Shown here: positions 1-10,598 of the stretch, piece by piece
Numbering within the stretch: the stretch's first letter is position 1
Layout: every line of letters begins with the position of its first letter
Origin: Monodelphis domestica
Lineage: Eukaryota > Chordata > Mammalia > Didelphimorphia > Didelphidae
Assembly (NCBI RefSeq): GCF_027887165.1
Contig: NC_077228.1
Span: forward strand, 214,369,633-214,433,632
DNA length: 64,000 bases
Reading direction: 5' to 3'
Notes under the pieces: generated by a model
Told to the model about the DNA's origin: nothing
Database searches by the model: none
Seen by the model: only the letters and a program-made list of their open reading frames with translations
Translations under genes and position numbers: made by a program

Positions 1-117
1 CTAGTTTTCTTTTCATAGAATAATTCAATGACACATATTTACATAGTAAATTCTGACAGTACATGATGATCTAACAGTCCTAATCTAACAGTATTCAGTC
101 CTAATTTCTATCTGTCC

Positions 118-357
118 TTGAGTCATTTCAATCCTATCTAACTACTCATGACCCCATTTGGAGTTTTCTTGGCAAAAATACTGGAATGGTTTGCCATTTC
201 CTTCTCCAGATCATTTGACAGATGAAAAAATTGAGTTAAACAGGGTGAGGGGACTTGTCTAGGGTCACACAGCAAGGAAGTATCTGAGGCCTGATTTGAA
301 CTCAGGGAGATGAGTCTTCCTGACTCAGGCTCAGCATCTCTATCCACTGACTCCCTA
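118..357 (-). repeat. tRNA-derived SINE, type B (RTE-like tail)
   Basis: On the minus strand it reads from the tRNA-like head, through the GTGTGACC and CAAGTCACTT core motifs, into the tail with AATGGCAAACC and CCAAGAAAA. The head lies at the high-coordinate end. Type B tails resemble the 3' ends of RTE/BovB LINEs, which are inferred to mobilise them. Edges are approximate. Confidence 0.85.
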
Positions 358-789
358 ATATACCTCATCTTTAAATTTCTTTGCATCTCAGTGCTAGAAA
401 GAACCAGCCACTTAGACAGAATTGTCACATTGCCAAGTGTCAGATGGCCATAGCTTGAACTCAATTGCCTAACAATCTGCCCTGGCCCCTGAGGCTGCCA
501 GTCAATGAAAAGCGGAGAAGCTGCTAAGGAGCCCCCTTCTTTTCTACTTAGCTTGGTTTAGCACTGGATAGCATTCCCCTCATGAATGAAAAAAGAATAG
601 GGCAGAATAGGAAATTCCCTAAGGGAGGCAAACAAAGGAAACCCTGCAGCCCCTTATAGTCAACCAATCAGGGCTCTGGACTCAAAGAATGTCATAAGAC
701 CCATGTTGTCCAATAAATAATGGCTTCATTGTTGCTGTTTGTCCTGGGTTTCGGAGAGAATCTGTGTCATCATGATGAACGATTGAAAA

Positions 790-1140
790 TTTTTTTATGT
801 TAAAAATTTTTTTTAGTTTCCTCTCTGGCATAAGTTTCATTTTTTTCTGTCTTTCTTTTCTCTGTAAAGATATTTTGTTTTGCCAATTATGTGTAAAAAT
901 AATTTCCCACAAAAATTTTCTGAGGTTATATAATCCAGATTGTCTTCCTCCCTTCTATTCCCTAATCTGGAGATGGTAAGAAATTTGATCTTGCTTATAC
1001 GTATATTATTATGCAAGACATATTTCCATATTGTTCATTTTTGTAAGAGGATAATCATAAAAAACAAACAAAAAACCCAAAGTGAAAAATAGCATATTTT
1101 GATCTGCATTCCAACAGTTCTTTCTCTAGAAATGTAGCAG
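790..1140 (-). repeat. LINE 3'-end fragment (probably L1), antisense
   Basis: Shares with 38,280-38,520 a block containing TTTCCATATT, a run of AAACAAACAAAAA and GATCTGCATTC. Here it reads antisense. No open frame survives. The LINE class is inferred from recall of marsupial L1 3' ends. Confidence 0.55.
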
Positions 1141-1164
1141 CCCAATGCCTTAGGGTGATGAATG

Positions 1165-1277
1165 CTGGGCAGAGAGGTGAGTGATGAGAGAAATGTCCTC
1201 AGGCACGCATGAAGAAGGGGAAGGGAGCAGCTTCCTCTGGCCTGCTCGGCACACATGCCATAGGTTTGCCAATACAG
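1165..1277. repeat. Partial non-autonomous hAT element
   Basis: The block from TGCTGGGCAGAG to CATGCCATAGGTTTGCCA matches the right part of the complete copy at 41,159-41,374, including the terminal-repeat end near 1,264-1,277. The left end is missing, so it is a truncated copy. Confidence 0.6.
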
Positions 1278-1635
1278 CCTTAGGGTCTCAATGTGGGATT
1301 CTGCAGCTTTTTCCTAGGGTGACTTGTGCATGAATTGGATTTAAGTGAAGCAGAGTTGTATAGTCATTGGCCTCACTCTCTCTTCCAGAGTCTTAGAAGT
1401 TCAGTATCCAGACAAGTCAGGATGACTGGCAATGGCCCAGGATGAAGTGGATGACCTTGGCTTCTTTGAGGTCAAGCTCGAGTGCTCCGTAGCACCTGTT
1501 TCCTCTGCCTTCATGGACATTGGAACAAATTGTTCTCAACTGCCCATTCTGCCAGGTTCGTACCAACATTATCAACCACTCATTCATTCCCTTTTGAAAT
1601 TATACTGCATTATTTTGAGTATATTTTGTGTTTAG

Positions 1636-1755
1636 AGAGGCAGCATGCCAGTAGAAAGGTAGCCTTGGACTTGGGCAGAAACAGATTCAAATCTTACCTC
1701 CAATACATTCAGTTGTGTGATCTTAAGCAAATAGCTCAATCTCTCAGAATCCCAA
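1636..1755 (+). repeat. Old SINE fragment (MIR-like)
   Basis: A degenerate tRNA-like head and a TTGTGTGATCTTAAGCAA motif match the usual SINE GTGTGACC...CAAGTCA block. It is too decayed to assign a subfamily. Confidence 0.4.
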
Positions 1756-2023
1756 GAAACTATTCTACAATTCAAGGGGGTAGTATAATTTTTAAAAATT
1801 AATATTCACTATCCCAAGAATTATATTTAATAATATTTATTAATATTTAACTTGAAGCAAAGGGAAAGTAAAAGGCTAGAGAAACCTAGAGAGCTTACCA
1901 GCCTTCCACATGGAAAAAAAGGAGCAAGGGAGGAGGAGAACTGAAACTAAAATACCCACGTACATGAAAGGGAAAAGGGTATTTTGGGAAATGTAATCCC
2001 ATAGTTCAAGATTCTAATTAATA

Positions 2024-2205
2024 CAGGTAGCTAGGTAGCACAGTGAATAGAATGCCAGACCTAGAGTGGAAAGGACCTGGGTTCAAACTATATAACCCTG
2101 GGTAAGTCATTTAAGTCCAGTTGCCTAGCACTTACCGTTCATCTGCCTTGGAATCTATGCTTAGTTATCTTTTCTAAGATAGCAGGTAGTGTCTATTGTT
2201 GGGTT
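2024..2205 (+). repeat. tRNA-derived SINE, type A
   Basis: Head GTAGCTAGGTAGCACAG, core CCTGGGTTCAAA and tail CTGCCTTGGAATCTATGC are recognisable. Type A copies end in a tail containing TTCTGCCTTGGAACCAAT and then GGTAAGGGTTT. Confidence 0.8.
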
Positions 2206-2243
2206 TTTTAATGAAAATTGGAGAAAAGAAGACAAGAACTCAC

Positions 2244-2366
2244 CATGGTTGGTTCAAACTCAAGGGCAATAGCTCCCAGGGCATTTTCTAATATCCCCTT
2301 TCTGCTGATATCCATGACCAGGACCTCTGTGGGCTCGTTAATCTTACGTATATCCCACCACATGAC
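2244..2366 (-). CDS. DNAI2: DNAI2 coding exon 8 (axonemal dynein intermediate chain 2)
   Basis: 123 bp, phase 0 at both ends, encoding residues 289-329 ([18 protein letters not shown]...EFEPTM). The acceptor reads CTCTCAG before GTC and the donor is GTGAGT after ATG. The segment closes one WD40 blade (the WWDIRK motif) and starts the next. It matches the human DNAI2 stretch that I recall beginning [19 protein letters not shown]2 is a scaffold subunit of the outer dynein arm of motile cilia and sperm flagella, and loss in humans causes primary ciliary dyskinesia. It is the leftmost exon visible; about 270 further residues must lie beyond the left edge. No damage is seen. Confidence 0.93.
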
Positions 2367-2864
2367 CTGAGAGGGAAGAAGCAAGAAAAGGTTCAGGACT
2401 TGAGAAGACTTTCCCAAGGCTCTTACCTTTTCATCAAAGAACAGAAACTAAAGCCTTCTACTAAGTCTGATAGGCATGATGGAGCATCTCCTCTCAAAGA
2501 CCTTACTATCTAGGTGGGAAGACAAGTCATGAAACAAATGAGAATATAAGGGAAGCATATTTAAGCCAGGTGTGCAGTGAGTGAGAAAAAGACCTTTGAC
2601 TCCACTGAGAATGTGAACTACCTCGAGTAAATGTAAACAGCAAAAGAAGCTGCACTTGGACCATTTTGGCATGACACCTTCTTGTTCTGGTTCTATACAA
2701 TGGATCTGCCATGTTATTCTGTTCTGCGGCTGCCCAGGCTGACCTCTTATGAGTAAGCTACTCCAGTAACCCCAGTTCATCTAATTAGCCCTAACAAACA
2801 AAGTCCTATCTATTGTACGTTCTAACCTATTGTACTCGTGTCCAGCCCTTATTGTTTTTCTTAC

Positions 2865-3004
2865 CTGTCCATCAGTGGAGGCTGAGAAACATTCTGTGCC
2901 AGTCTTTGACTGCAGCCAGAGGGCACCAAACACAGGATCCCTGTGACTGAACTCAATGGTGGACAAGTCTGCCACCAGGCTGCTCTTCCTAGTATCCCAG
3001 CAGG
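2865..3004 (-). CDS. DNAI2: DNAI2 coding exon 7
   Basis: 140 bp, entering in phase 1 and leaving in phase 0, residues 242-288. The acceptor TTCCCAG precedes CC TGC TGG and the donor is GTAAGA after GATGGACAG. It encodes the [17 protein letters not shown] segment and ends FSASTDGQ, typical WD40 strands of the DNAI2 beta-propeller. Intron 7 (2,367-2,864) is short. Intron 6 upstream is 20.9 kb and carries the RING gene and most of the LTR material. Confidence 0.93.
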
Positions 3005-3592
3005 CTGGGAAGGGGAGATGGGAGAAGGAGGAAAGGGGAGGAGAGAAGAGAAAAAGGCTTAGGAAGGGGAATGAATCTTGGAGAGTAGTATGAGAGGGAG
3101 ACACAGGCTAGAAACATCAACGATCTGAAAAAAAGTGAGGATGGGTTCTGAGAACATATGGGGGTGGGGGTGGCAGGGTTATTTTTTTTATTGCTTTAAT
3201 TTTCATAGATTCTGAAGATGTCCCACTGGCATAATGGATAAAGAGCTGCATCCTTAACCATTGCAGCTGGAGCAAGTAATCTAACCACTCCATGCCCCAG
3301 GCGATTCTCAGAGACAGTTACAAGCTATGGAAGAGCTGAAGATCTGGATTGCTGGAGGGAGCTTCCACACTGGGATTTCCCCACACTGAAATTTCAAATT
3401 TTCAGTCTGACCACTGTCAAAAAGTGTGTGTGAGAGAGATGCACAGAGGCACAGAGAGACAAAGAGAGACCATTCATTAAAAGGGATTTCTGGTCTAACC
3501 CTTACCTGAAGCATGAATCTCGACTATATGCTCAATAAGTAGCCTTCTAGCCCTCACCTGATTAATCACCTCCTGGGTCAAGGAATTTATTA

Positions 3593-3796
3593 CTTTTTTT
3601 TTTTAACTCTTACCTTCCATCTTAGAATCAATACTGTGTATTGGTTCCAAGGCAGAAGAGCAGTAAGGATTAGGCGATTGGGGTTAAGTGACTTGCCCAG
3701 GGTCACACAGTAAGGAAGTGTCTGAGGTCACATTGGAACCCAAGACCTTTCATCTCTAGGCTTGGCTCTCTCTCCACTGAACCACCTAGCTGCCCC
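3593..3796 (-). repeat. SINE type A
   Basis: Complete antisense copy: poly(T), ACTCTTACCTTCCATCTTAG, then the core, ending CCACCTAGCTGCCCC. Edges are clear to a few bases. Confidence 0.85.
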
Positions 3797-3847
3797 AGAA
3801 TTTGTTAGTTCTTAAAACAGTATATTCAGTTTATAAGCAGCTTCAAA

Positions 3848-3940
3848 CCATAGAATCGTAGGTTTAGAGATGGAAGGAACCTTAAAAGTCATGAAGTCTA
3901 AACCCCTCATTTTATACACGAGGAAAATGAGATTCAGTAA
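3848..3940 (+). repeat. Old SINE relic
   Basis: The motif run TTTAGAGATGGAAGGAACCT followed by CCCCTCATTTTA and GAGGAAAATGAGA is a recurrent ancient SINE body. Similar traces occur near 9,945 and 46,735. Confidence 0.45.
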
Positions 3941-4001
3941 TAATGTAATTATTCAGTAATAAATTAATTCAGTAATAATTATTCCATATATATATATGTA
4001 G

Positions 4002-4394
4002 TGTCAACATGGAAATATAGAAATCCCCAGTTTGTTTAGTTGGGAGGTAGAGGCCCCAGGTTCTGACCTTGTCGCAGGAGAGGCTTCCCCCTGAGGGAGG
4101 GTCCCACTTCACCAGACAGTAGACATCCACTTCAGCTTTGGCGCAGTAGGTAGCGCATCAGTCTCGCAAGCTGAAGGTCCCGAGGAAGGAGGGTGTGACA
4201 TACAGGGAGAGGCTTCTGGAGACAAAAGAGCTACGTGACTTCAGATGGGATTTACCTCCCACCTGAAGTGGATGTCTACTGTCTGGTGAAGTGGGACCTT
4301 CCCTCAGGGGGAAAACTCTTGTGACAAGGTCAAAACCTGGGGCCTCTACCTCCCAACTAAACAAATTGGGGATTTCTATATTTCCATGTTGATA
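4002..4394. mobile_element. Palindromic LTR-derived element P1 with tRNA-like centre
   Basis: The left arm (4,002-4,135) begins TGTCAACATGG. The right arm (4,263-4,394) is its inverted copy. The arms resemble the 5' end (U3) of the LTRs at 9.2-16.4 kb, especially the one at 12,144. The 127-bp centre holds a tRNA-Met-like segment, then GGAGGGTGTGA and GGGAGAGGCTTCTGGAGA, which recur in the other copies. There is no LTR body, polyadenylation region or coding part. It is a non-autonomous fossil of an ERV1-like family (inference). Family P1-P3. Confidence 0.85.
4136..4184 (+). pseudogene. tRNA-Met-like segment in palindrome P1
   Basis: Contains TGGCGCAGTAGG, a good Pol III A box, then a five-pair anticodon stem (one wobble pair) closing a seven-base CTCGCAA loop, then GAAGGTCCCGAG. 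It follows the elongator tRNA-Met order, but the anticodon position reads CGC and no acceptor stem closes. It is a tRNA-derived segment, not a working tRNA gene. Whether the A box is active is unknown. Confidence 0.65.
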
Positions 4395-4625
4395 GAAGTA
4401 TAGAACGCTGGGCCTAAAGTCAGAAAGACTCATCTTCCTGAGTTTAAATCTGATTTCAGACACTTGCTGTGTGACCAGAGAAAATCATTTAACCCTATTT
4501 GCCTCAGTTTCCTCATCTGTAAAACAAGTTGGTGGAGGAAATGGCATGCTCCAGTATCCTTACCAGGAAAACCCTCACATGGGTAACAAAGAATCAGATA
4601 CAACTGAAATAAGTGAACAAAATTA
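4395..4625 (+). repeat. SINE type B, 5'-truncated
   Basis: Begins inside the head at GCTGGGCCTAAAGTC directly after palindrome P1 and runs through TTTGCCTCAGTTTCCTCATC to the ACAACTGAA tail. P1 or its ancestor probably landed at or in this SINE. Confidence 0.8.
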
Positions 4626-4913
4626 ATAGTGGTGTCAGTATTTGGTCTCAGGTTTCCTAAATTCCAGATCCAGAGCTCTTCACGCTTCACCATTCTGTCA
4701 AAAACTCTTGAGGTCAGAGTATGCCAAATTCTGCCTTGCTTGTCTAATTCTTGGTCCTGGCTCCTATCTCTAACTTCAAGGAGAACAAATCTAGTTTCTC
4801 TTTTGTCTATGTCATGGAACAGGCTTATATTTGTCCTTCCTGGTGGGTTGTTAGAGTATGTATAATTTTTTTTTGCCTGCTTCTAATATGCCAAGGGCTT
4901 GCTTTCGTTTGTT

Positions 4914-5090
<177 letters not shown>

Positions 5091-5207
5091 GTAGGCTGGC
5101 ATCTACTTCTATCCATGGAGGTCTTGCATTATGTGATAACTGGAGAATCCCTTCATTGACTGCTAAGTTATAGTTGCCAGTGGCTCAGGGGACCTTTTAA
5201 AAAGAGG

Positions 5208-5400
5208 AGGGGGTACTAGGTGACTCTGTATTTAGAGAGCCAGGCCAGGAGACAGAAGATTCTGGGTTCAAATCTGATCTGAGCCATTTCTTAGCTATAT
5301 GGCCCTGGATAAGTCATTTAACCCTCATTGCTTAGCTTTTACTACTCTTCTGCTTTAGAAATGATTCTAAAAGAGAAGGTATGGATTAAAAAAAAAAATC
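5208..5400 (+). repeat. SINE type A
   Basis: Diverged copy with CTAGGTGACTC head, CTGGGTTCAAATCTGATCT core and an oligo(A) end. Confidence 0.75.
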
Positions 5401-6540
5401 TAAAGACTCCAAACTGGCATTTCTCAGCTTCTGCTCACTAAATTATAAGACATGACTCCAGGGAAATCTAAGTAAGGACACGATGCTTTCCTATCCTGGT
5501 GGAATGGCAATCTTTCCATGGGGAAACAGTGGTAACTTAACCATGCAAGTTTGTAATGAGGCTCCTGGCTGCCTCTACACTCTTTGTTTCTTCTTTCTTG
5601 ATCTTAAGAGAATAATTTCTGTGAGATGGGAAATGGCCTCTCAACTTGGGGAGTTTCCAAAGCTCTGTGGCTGCAATGTCTTCCATCAGGACACCAACAG
5701 CAGATGTATCTGCTGGCATGGCAGCTGTACCATCCTTTGGTGTGCCATCCATTGGAACAGCAGTGGCTGACAGTAGGGGAAGTTTCTGCATCACAGAGCT
5801 GGTCTACTGCCAAGAGAGGGGCCAAGCCTGGCCCATTATATCCACAGAGAGGTGTCAGGAGCAATTGGATGGTGAAATGCCCAGTGAAATGTGTAATGCC
5901 TAATTGGAAGAATTGCACAACTGCTTTATGTTCTGATAAAACTCAAATCATTAGCCTCCCAATGGAGTATAACCAGAGTTCTAAGTTCAGTTACTGAATG
6001 CTGCTCTAATCATTCTGTTAATGCTGTGATTCTTTTATGTTTAACATTTCTTACTGTGCAGGAACAAACTATACCTTTCTCATTGCCTAAATAGTGTACA
6101 ATGAATGCTCCTTTTCCTACTCCTATAGTCTTAAGGCAAAAAGTAACATTGTCCTTGGATTCTGAAGTTGGGGTTTAATGAGCCAAGAAAGAAAGTAAAG
6201 GGAGCCTAATGCCCCTAACTAAGGTCAGATGTCCCCTATCAATGGATCTAGTCCAAACCCAAATACCTGAGCATAGGTCTGAGAGGAATGGAAAACCTAG
6301 CACGACTCTCACTACCAACTCTGAGCATCAGTATGTCTATGCTAGATGTAAGAACCCTTCAATATTTAGACAGCTATTACATATCCATTCAAAATTTCTT
6401 CCCCTCAACATCTTGGTTGAAGTCTTTTGGAACATGCTCCACTTTGGGATCTTCTTATGACATAGGATCCAGAACTTGATACCATATTTCGTTCCAGATG
6501 ATATTTGACTAGGGCAGGGTTCATGTTGACTCTGATCTCC
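5401..6540. other. Unassigned intronic DNA
   Basis: I recognise no repeat or gene here. Overlapping open frames up to 123 codons lie at 5,537-5,997 on both strands without a recognisable domain, splice context or promoter. The Gly/Ala/Val/Thr-rich composition of one frame is unexplained. It could be a very old retroposon body. Confidence 0.4.
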
Positions 6541-6564
6541 CTCATTCTGGATACTCTGCTTGCT

Positions 6565-6850
6565 GGTCCTGAAGTTGAGAAGTCTCATCCTCCTAAGTTC
6601 AAATTTGGCCTTAGCTAGCTAGCTAACTATGTGACCCACTTAATACTGTTTGTCTCAGTTTCCTCATCTATCAAATGAGCTGGAGAAGGAAATGGCACAC
6701 TTTCTAGCTGTGTGACCCTAGACAAGCCTCAGTTTCCTTACCTCTCAAATGAACTAGAAAAGGAAATAGCAAACCATTCCAGTATCTTTGCAAAGAAAAC
6801 CCAAATAAGGTCACAAAGAGTCAAACATGACTAAAAAGTGACCCAACAAC
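6565..6850 (+). repeat. SINE type B with internal duplication
   Basis: The TTTCTAGCTGTGTGACCCTA block and CAGTTTCC block occur twice (about 6,625-6,680 and 6,700-6,760), so the copy carries a duplicated middle or two fused copies. It ends with the usual GTCAAACATGACTAAA tail. Confidence 0.75.
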
Positions 6851-6889
6851 AAAAATATGGGGAAATTAGCTTTTTTCTCTCCTGTTATG

Positions 6890-7835
6890 CTACTCATATT
6901 GAACTGGCAGTTGAATAAATCTCCCAGATTCTTTTCACATAAATTCAAGTTGAAACGTGTGAGGATGGCAAGGGATCTTGGCAGAACCCTGCGTTTTGAT
7001 GGACAGGCACTGAGGTGACAATTTGGGACAGCAAAGGATGGTGGGAAGAGAACTGTTAGCTGGGGAGGATTCTGGGGAGCCAGACGTCTTTGAGCGGAGG
7101 ACTGGAAGCTAACTGGCTCTTGATCTGTGTGGTTAAGGGACACCCCAAAGCCACAAGAGAAGACCCAGACTTTCTTGCCTATCCTGAAGCTGTTTTCATC
7201 AAGGAAACCTTCTACTGTTTTCCTCCATCTGCCAGCAAGAACCATTGTCTCAGAAGTTTTTTGCTTGGACTCTCTCAAACCTGAGTCAGCCTTCTTACTT
7301 CTTTCTGGGTCTCTCCTTGTCTTCCTTGAACTGAATCAGATTTGGAGATAAGATATTAGCTTAGGGATAAAGGACACAGACAGATGGAAAGGGGAGAGGA
7401 GTCCTTTGGGGCTCAGACCCCTACCTCTTAATCTGGCTGCTGGGGATTTTAGCTTGACAGTCTCCTTTCTGTCTCCCTAGAGGTTGCCTCAAGCTTTTGT
7501 TTCAGTTAACCCTAGAGAGGGAAAGATCTTACCATCTTCTCTCCACCAACAGATTACATCTTAGCTTCCATATTTTCCCTCACCACTTGGTCCACTCCAC
7601 TGTTTCACTGGGGATTACATCTTTCCAGTGAGACAAACCATCAACTTTTCTCCATTAAAAAAGAAGGAAAGTCTTCTTCTTTTTTACACATGGCTGCTCT
7701 ATCTTGTACTTTTTCAGTTGACCTTTTCTTTTTAAAACCAATCATCTTAGCTTTGTTCCAGCCTGTCGAGACTTTGGGGTCCTAATTCTGGCATACTAGT
7801 AATCCCTCCAATCTTCCCATCATCTTTGTTTTATT
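6890..7835. other. Unassigned intronic DNA, possibly an old LTR
   Basis: No coding exon is recognised. A 155-codon frame on the minus strand at 6,811-7,278 has no domain I can name and overlaps SINE sequence. Composition and lack of SINE motifs would fit an old LTR or unique intron. Confidence 0.35.
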
Positions 7836-7837
7836 TT

Positions 7838-7960
7838 TCCTTAAACCCTTACCTTCTGTCTTGGAATCAATACTGTGTATTGGCTCCAAGGCAGAAGAGT
7901 GGTAAGGGCTAGGCAATGGGGGTCAAGTGACTTGCCCAGGGTCACACAGCTGGGAACTCC
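7838..7960 (-). repeat. SINE type A, truncated
   Basis: Antisense 3' half: CCCTTACCTTCTGTCTTGG to GGTCACACAGCTGGGA. The head is missing. Confidence 0.85.
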
Positions 7961-8185
7961 CCATCATCTTTAAATGTGGCAAGGATACAAGCCAGCTATA
8001 TCTCTAAGTTAGGTTAGCACTAGATTTGGAGACAGGAAGACTTGCCTAAGATGTTTTCTTAGTGACCCTTACTGATTTTTTAGTGGCCATTACATGTGAC
8101 TCTGGGCAAGTCTATTTCCCAATCTGTAAATTTGGGATAATAATTATTGTTGTTCAGTTGTGTCCAATTGTTTGTGACTCCATTT

Positions 8186-9037
8186 TGTTACAAATAAAAG
8201 AGTGGTTGGCATAAATTGTGACCATGAAAATAGGGTTTCAAGATAGTGTCTTGAGTTAAATCAAAAATAAAGTGGTCACCATGGGAAAATTCCCAAATAT
8301 TAAATATACCCAAGTCACCTGGTTTTTATGGAGATTTTAATTAATATGGAATAAAGGAATTAAGGAAAGGGAGAGAAACAGAGTAAGAGGGAATAGTAGA
8401 AAAAAGCCTAGGCCAGCCTAGGCCTTAAGCCTTAAGAGAGACCAGTCAGTCTTTAATCACTCACCACAAGATCCTTCCAAGCAAAACTCTAGTGTTCAGA
8501 GAGACCCTCCAGTTTAGCTCAGGAAGCTCCACTTCAGCTTCCAAGGCTGCATTCTCTCCCTTCAGAGGCCTTCTGGCCTCCTTTTAAAGAGAATTTTCTC
8601 CTATGTCACCTCCCCTAAGTTTTCACATCTACCAATCACAGTAGACATTTTCACAGGACTGACCATTCTTAATTCACACTTGAGTAGACTAAACTTTTGA
8701 GTAATTCATACCTGAGTAGACTAAAACTTCACACCTCTTGCTAGGCTTGCTTGAACTTTTAGTGATTAATTTGACCTTCATAGGTACTTAGCACCTTTCT
8801 GTATTAGATCTAAAAATAGACTTAGCTTAAGGGCTTTTGCCTCACTATAAGTATGGGTTAAATAATTTTTCATTGTTCATTAAGAAGTTCACAACTTTAT
8901 CTTCCCCTAAAGTATGCTTAAGTATGGGTGGAGTAATGTTAGAGTTCTCACATTCCTGATCAAGTACCTTCATTGTTTAAAATGGGGAATGGTCTTAACC
9001 AAATGTTCTAAGGTAGAGTCTGATCATATGGATCACA
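8186..9037 (-). mobile_element. Solo LTR D (ERV, antisense)
   Basis: The same LTR family occurs in the opposite orientation at 17,779-18,641. Shared blocks include CCTTTTAAAGAG/CTTTATAAGGAG (TATA-like), AACAATGAAGG, GGGGAAGATAAAGTTGT and a terminal CACAATTTA segment. No internal region is seen. About 0.85 kb. The right edge is uncertain because a LINE 3' end abuts it. Confidence 0.7.
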
Positions 9038-9211
9038 AAATGTCAGAAAACAATTATTAAAAATGGTATGAATACATAATACAGGAAAAATTTTAAAAAG
9101 AAAACAAAACACAACACATAGATAAGACTCAAATTTTAAAATTATATGACAAACCCCACTCATATCACTCGGTGGCCCAAATCCTCAAAATCTTCCCATA
9201 GAACTTGACAC

Positions 9212-9890
9212 TGTCAACATAAAATCTAGAAACCCTTGTAGTCTAGTAAGATCCGATGAAACCCAAGTTTTAGGACTAGCTTGTAAGTTGGAGACCCCAA
9301 AGCTTGTCCTTGTTCCCATGAGAATCCACCCAGAAGGGAATCTCAGGCTAGCAGCTTCAGACTGAATAATGGACCCTAAGGAGAATGGCCATTCCAGGTA
9401 GGTGGAGCTAAGTATATGCTAAGTATCCTTTTGTCTTAGGTAGTCTTCCCATTGTATCAGAGACCCTTTCCAAGGAAAGACCCCCACCTGGGCAGGGACC
9501 ACCCTTTTAGTATCCATTGTAAGCAGCCCTTCCCTTCCATCCTACCCTCTGACTATGATTCCTTTCCAAAGCTTGAGTGTATCTTGTCAGTATAGTTTGA
9601 ACTCTCCCATTTTCTTTCAGCTATGGTCCATCATCTTTCCTTACCCCTGGATCTCCCCAAATGGCATATATGTCCCCCAAAGTCTTTTGTTCCTTGGAGT
9701 TGTCCAATCTAGCATGGTTGACTCTCCCACAGGTCAGGGACCAGAGCATCCAGAGTTCAATCCTCAGACTCTGTGTGGGTGTTAGCACCCAGCTCTTTGT
9801 GGAGGCCTACTATCACACTGAACCCCTTTTCCTTGATTAAAGAGTGATTTTCTGACTATTTAATAGTTCTGTGTTTTTTCCAAGTCAACA
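9212..9890 (+). mobile_element. Solo LTR A (TGTCAAC family)
   Basis: Starts TGTCAACATAAAATCTAG and ends CCAAGTCAACA, flanked on both sides by the 4-bp repeat ACAC, which fits class I (gammaretrovirus-like, ERV1) integration. The 3' part has the poly(A) region TTGATTAAAGAG and the TTTCTGACTATTTAATAG end shared with LTRs B and C. Looks complete as an LTR. No internal region remains. Its 5' end matches the arms of palindrome P4. Confidence 0.85.
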
Positions 9891-9944
9891 ACACCTGGTT
9901 GGGCTGGCCTTACCCCTGCTGTGGCACTGCTGTTCTCCATCACT

Positions 9945-10190
9945 GCATCCTAGATTTAGGGCCAGAAGGGACCTCAGAGAGCATCGAGTCCAAACCTCTC
10001 ATTCTACAGACAGTAAAGAGAAGCTCAAAGAATTGCAGTGACTTCCAGAGGGCAGCTACCCTTTCCATATTGCTCAGTATGTGCTCACTAAGGGCTTACA
10101 CTTGTTATCTCATCTGGTCCTCCCAACAGCCCTGGGAAACTGGTGTTAATATTATCTCCATTTGGCAGGTGAGGAAACAGGCCATGAGTC
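9945..10190 (+). repeat. Old SINE/MIR3-like relics
   Basis: Two ancient bodies: one with GGGCCAGAAGGGACCTCAGA and CCAAACCTCTCATTCTACAG, then one with TTATCTCATCTGGTCCTC and ATTTGGCAGGTGAGGAAAC, a MIR3-like core. They lie directly upstream of the RING gene promoter. Confidence 0.6.
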
Positions 10191-10500
10191 AGGACCAGCC
10201 CCCATCTACCCACTATATCATCAGACTGCCAATGATAGATAAACAGTTGAACACATGGTCTTGGGTTTGACTAGGGCCATGTTGCCTTTCAGAAACCCCC
10301 CAATTCTCCTCTCTTAGAGTCTCCCCAGGGACTTGAAGCACTGAAGCAGGGCAAGACAAGTCTGGCATAAAAGACTGAGGTGTGAACACCATCATGAACC
10401 TTGAGACCCATACCTGTGAACAAGGCCAAGGTGAGAAGTCAGCCTGGGAGTGGTCTTCTTTTGTGGGAGGAGTCAGGTTGTGGCCAACCACAGGGACACA

Positions 10501-10507
10501 TATAAAA
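10501..10507 (+). promoter_or_regulatory. TATA box of the intronic RING gene
   Basis: TATAAAA preceded by GACACA and followed by GGGAGTTGCACAGC, 98 bp upstream of the ATG at 10,599. This predicts a start site near 10,530 and a 5' UTR of about 70 bp. No CpG-rich stretch is nearby, so a tissue-restricted TATA promoter is inferred. Confidence 0.7.
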
Positions 10508-10598
10508 GGGAGTTGCACAGCTGAGTGCCAACATCCTTTGGTGCCAGAGCTCTCCTAGGAGGAATAGCTGAGAAGGAAGGAATCAGAGGTCTTGGACC

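Noticed and set aside
4136-4184. A working tRNA-Met gene
   Set aside because: The anticodon arm and A box look tRNA-like, but no acceptor stem closes, the T-arm is interrupted, and the anticodon position is not CAT. The segment recurs in mobile palindromes, so it is tRNA-derived, not a tRNA gene.
6811-7278. 155-codon minus-strand gene
   Set aside because: The frame starts in SINE type B sequence, has no recognisable domain and no promoter or splice context.
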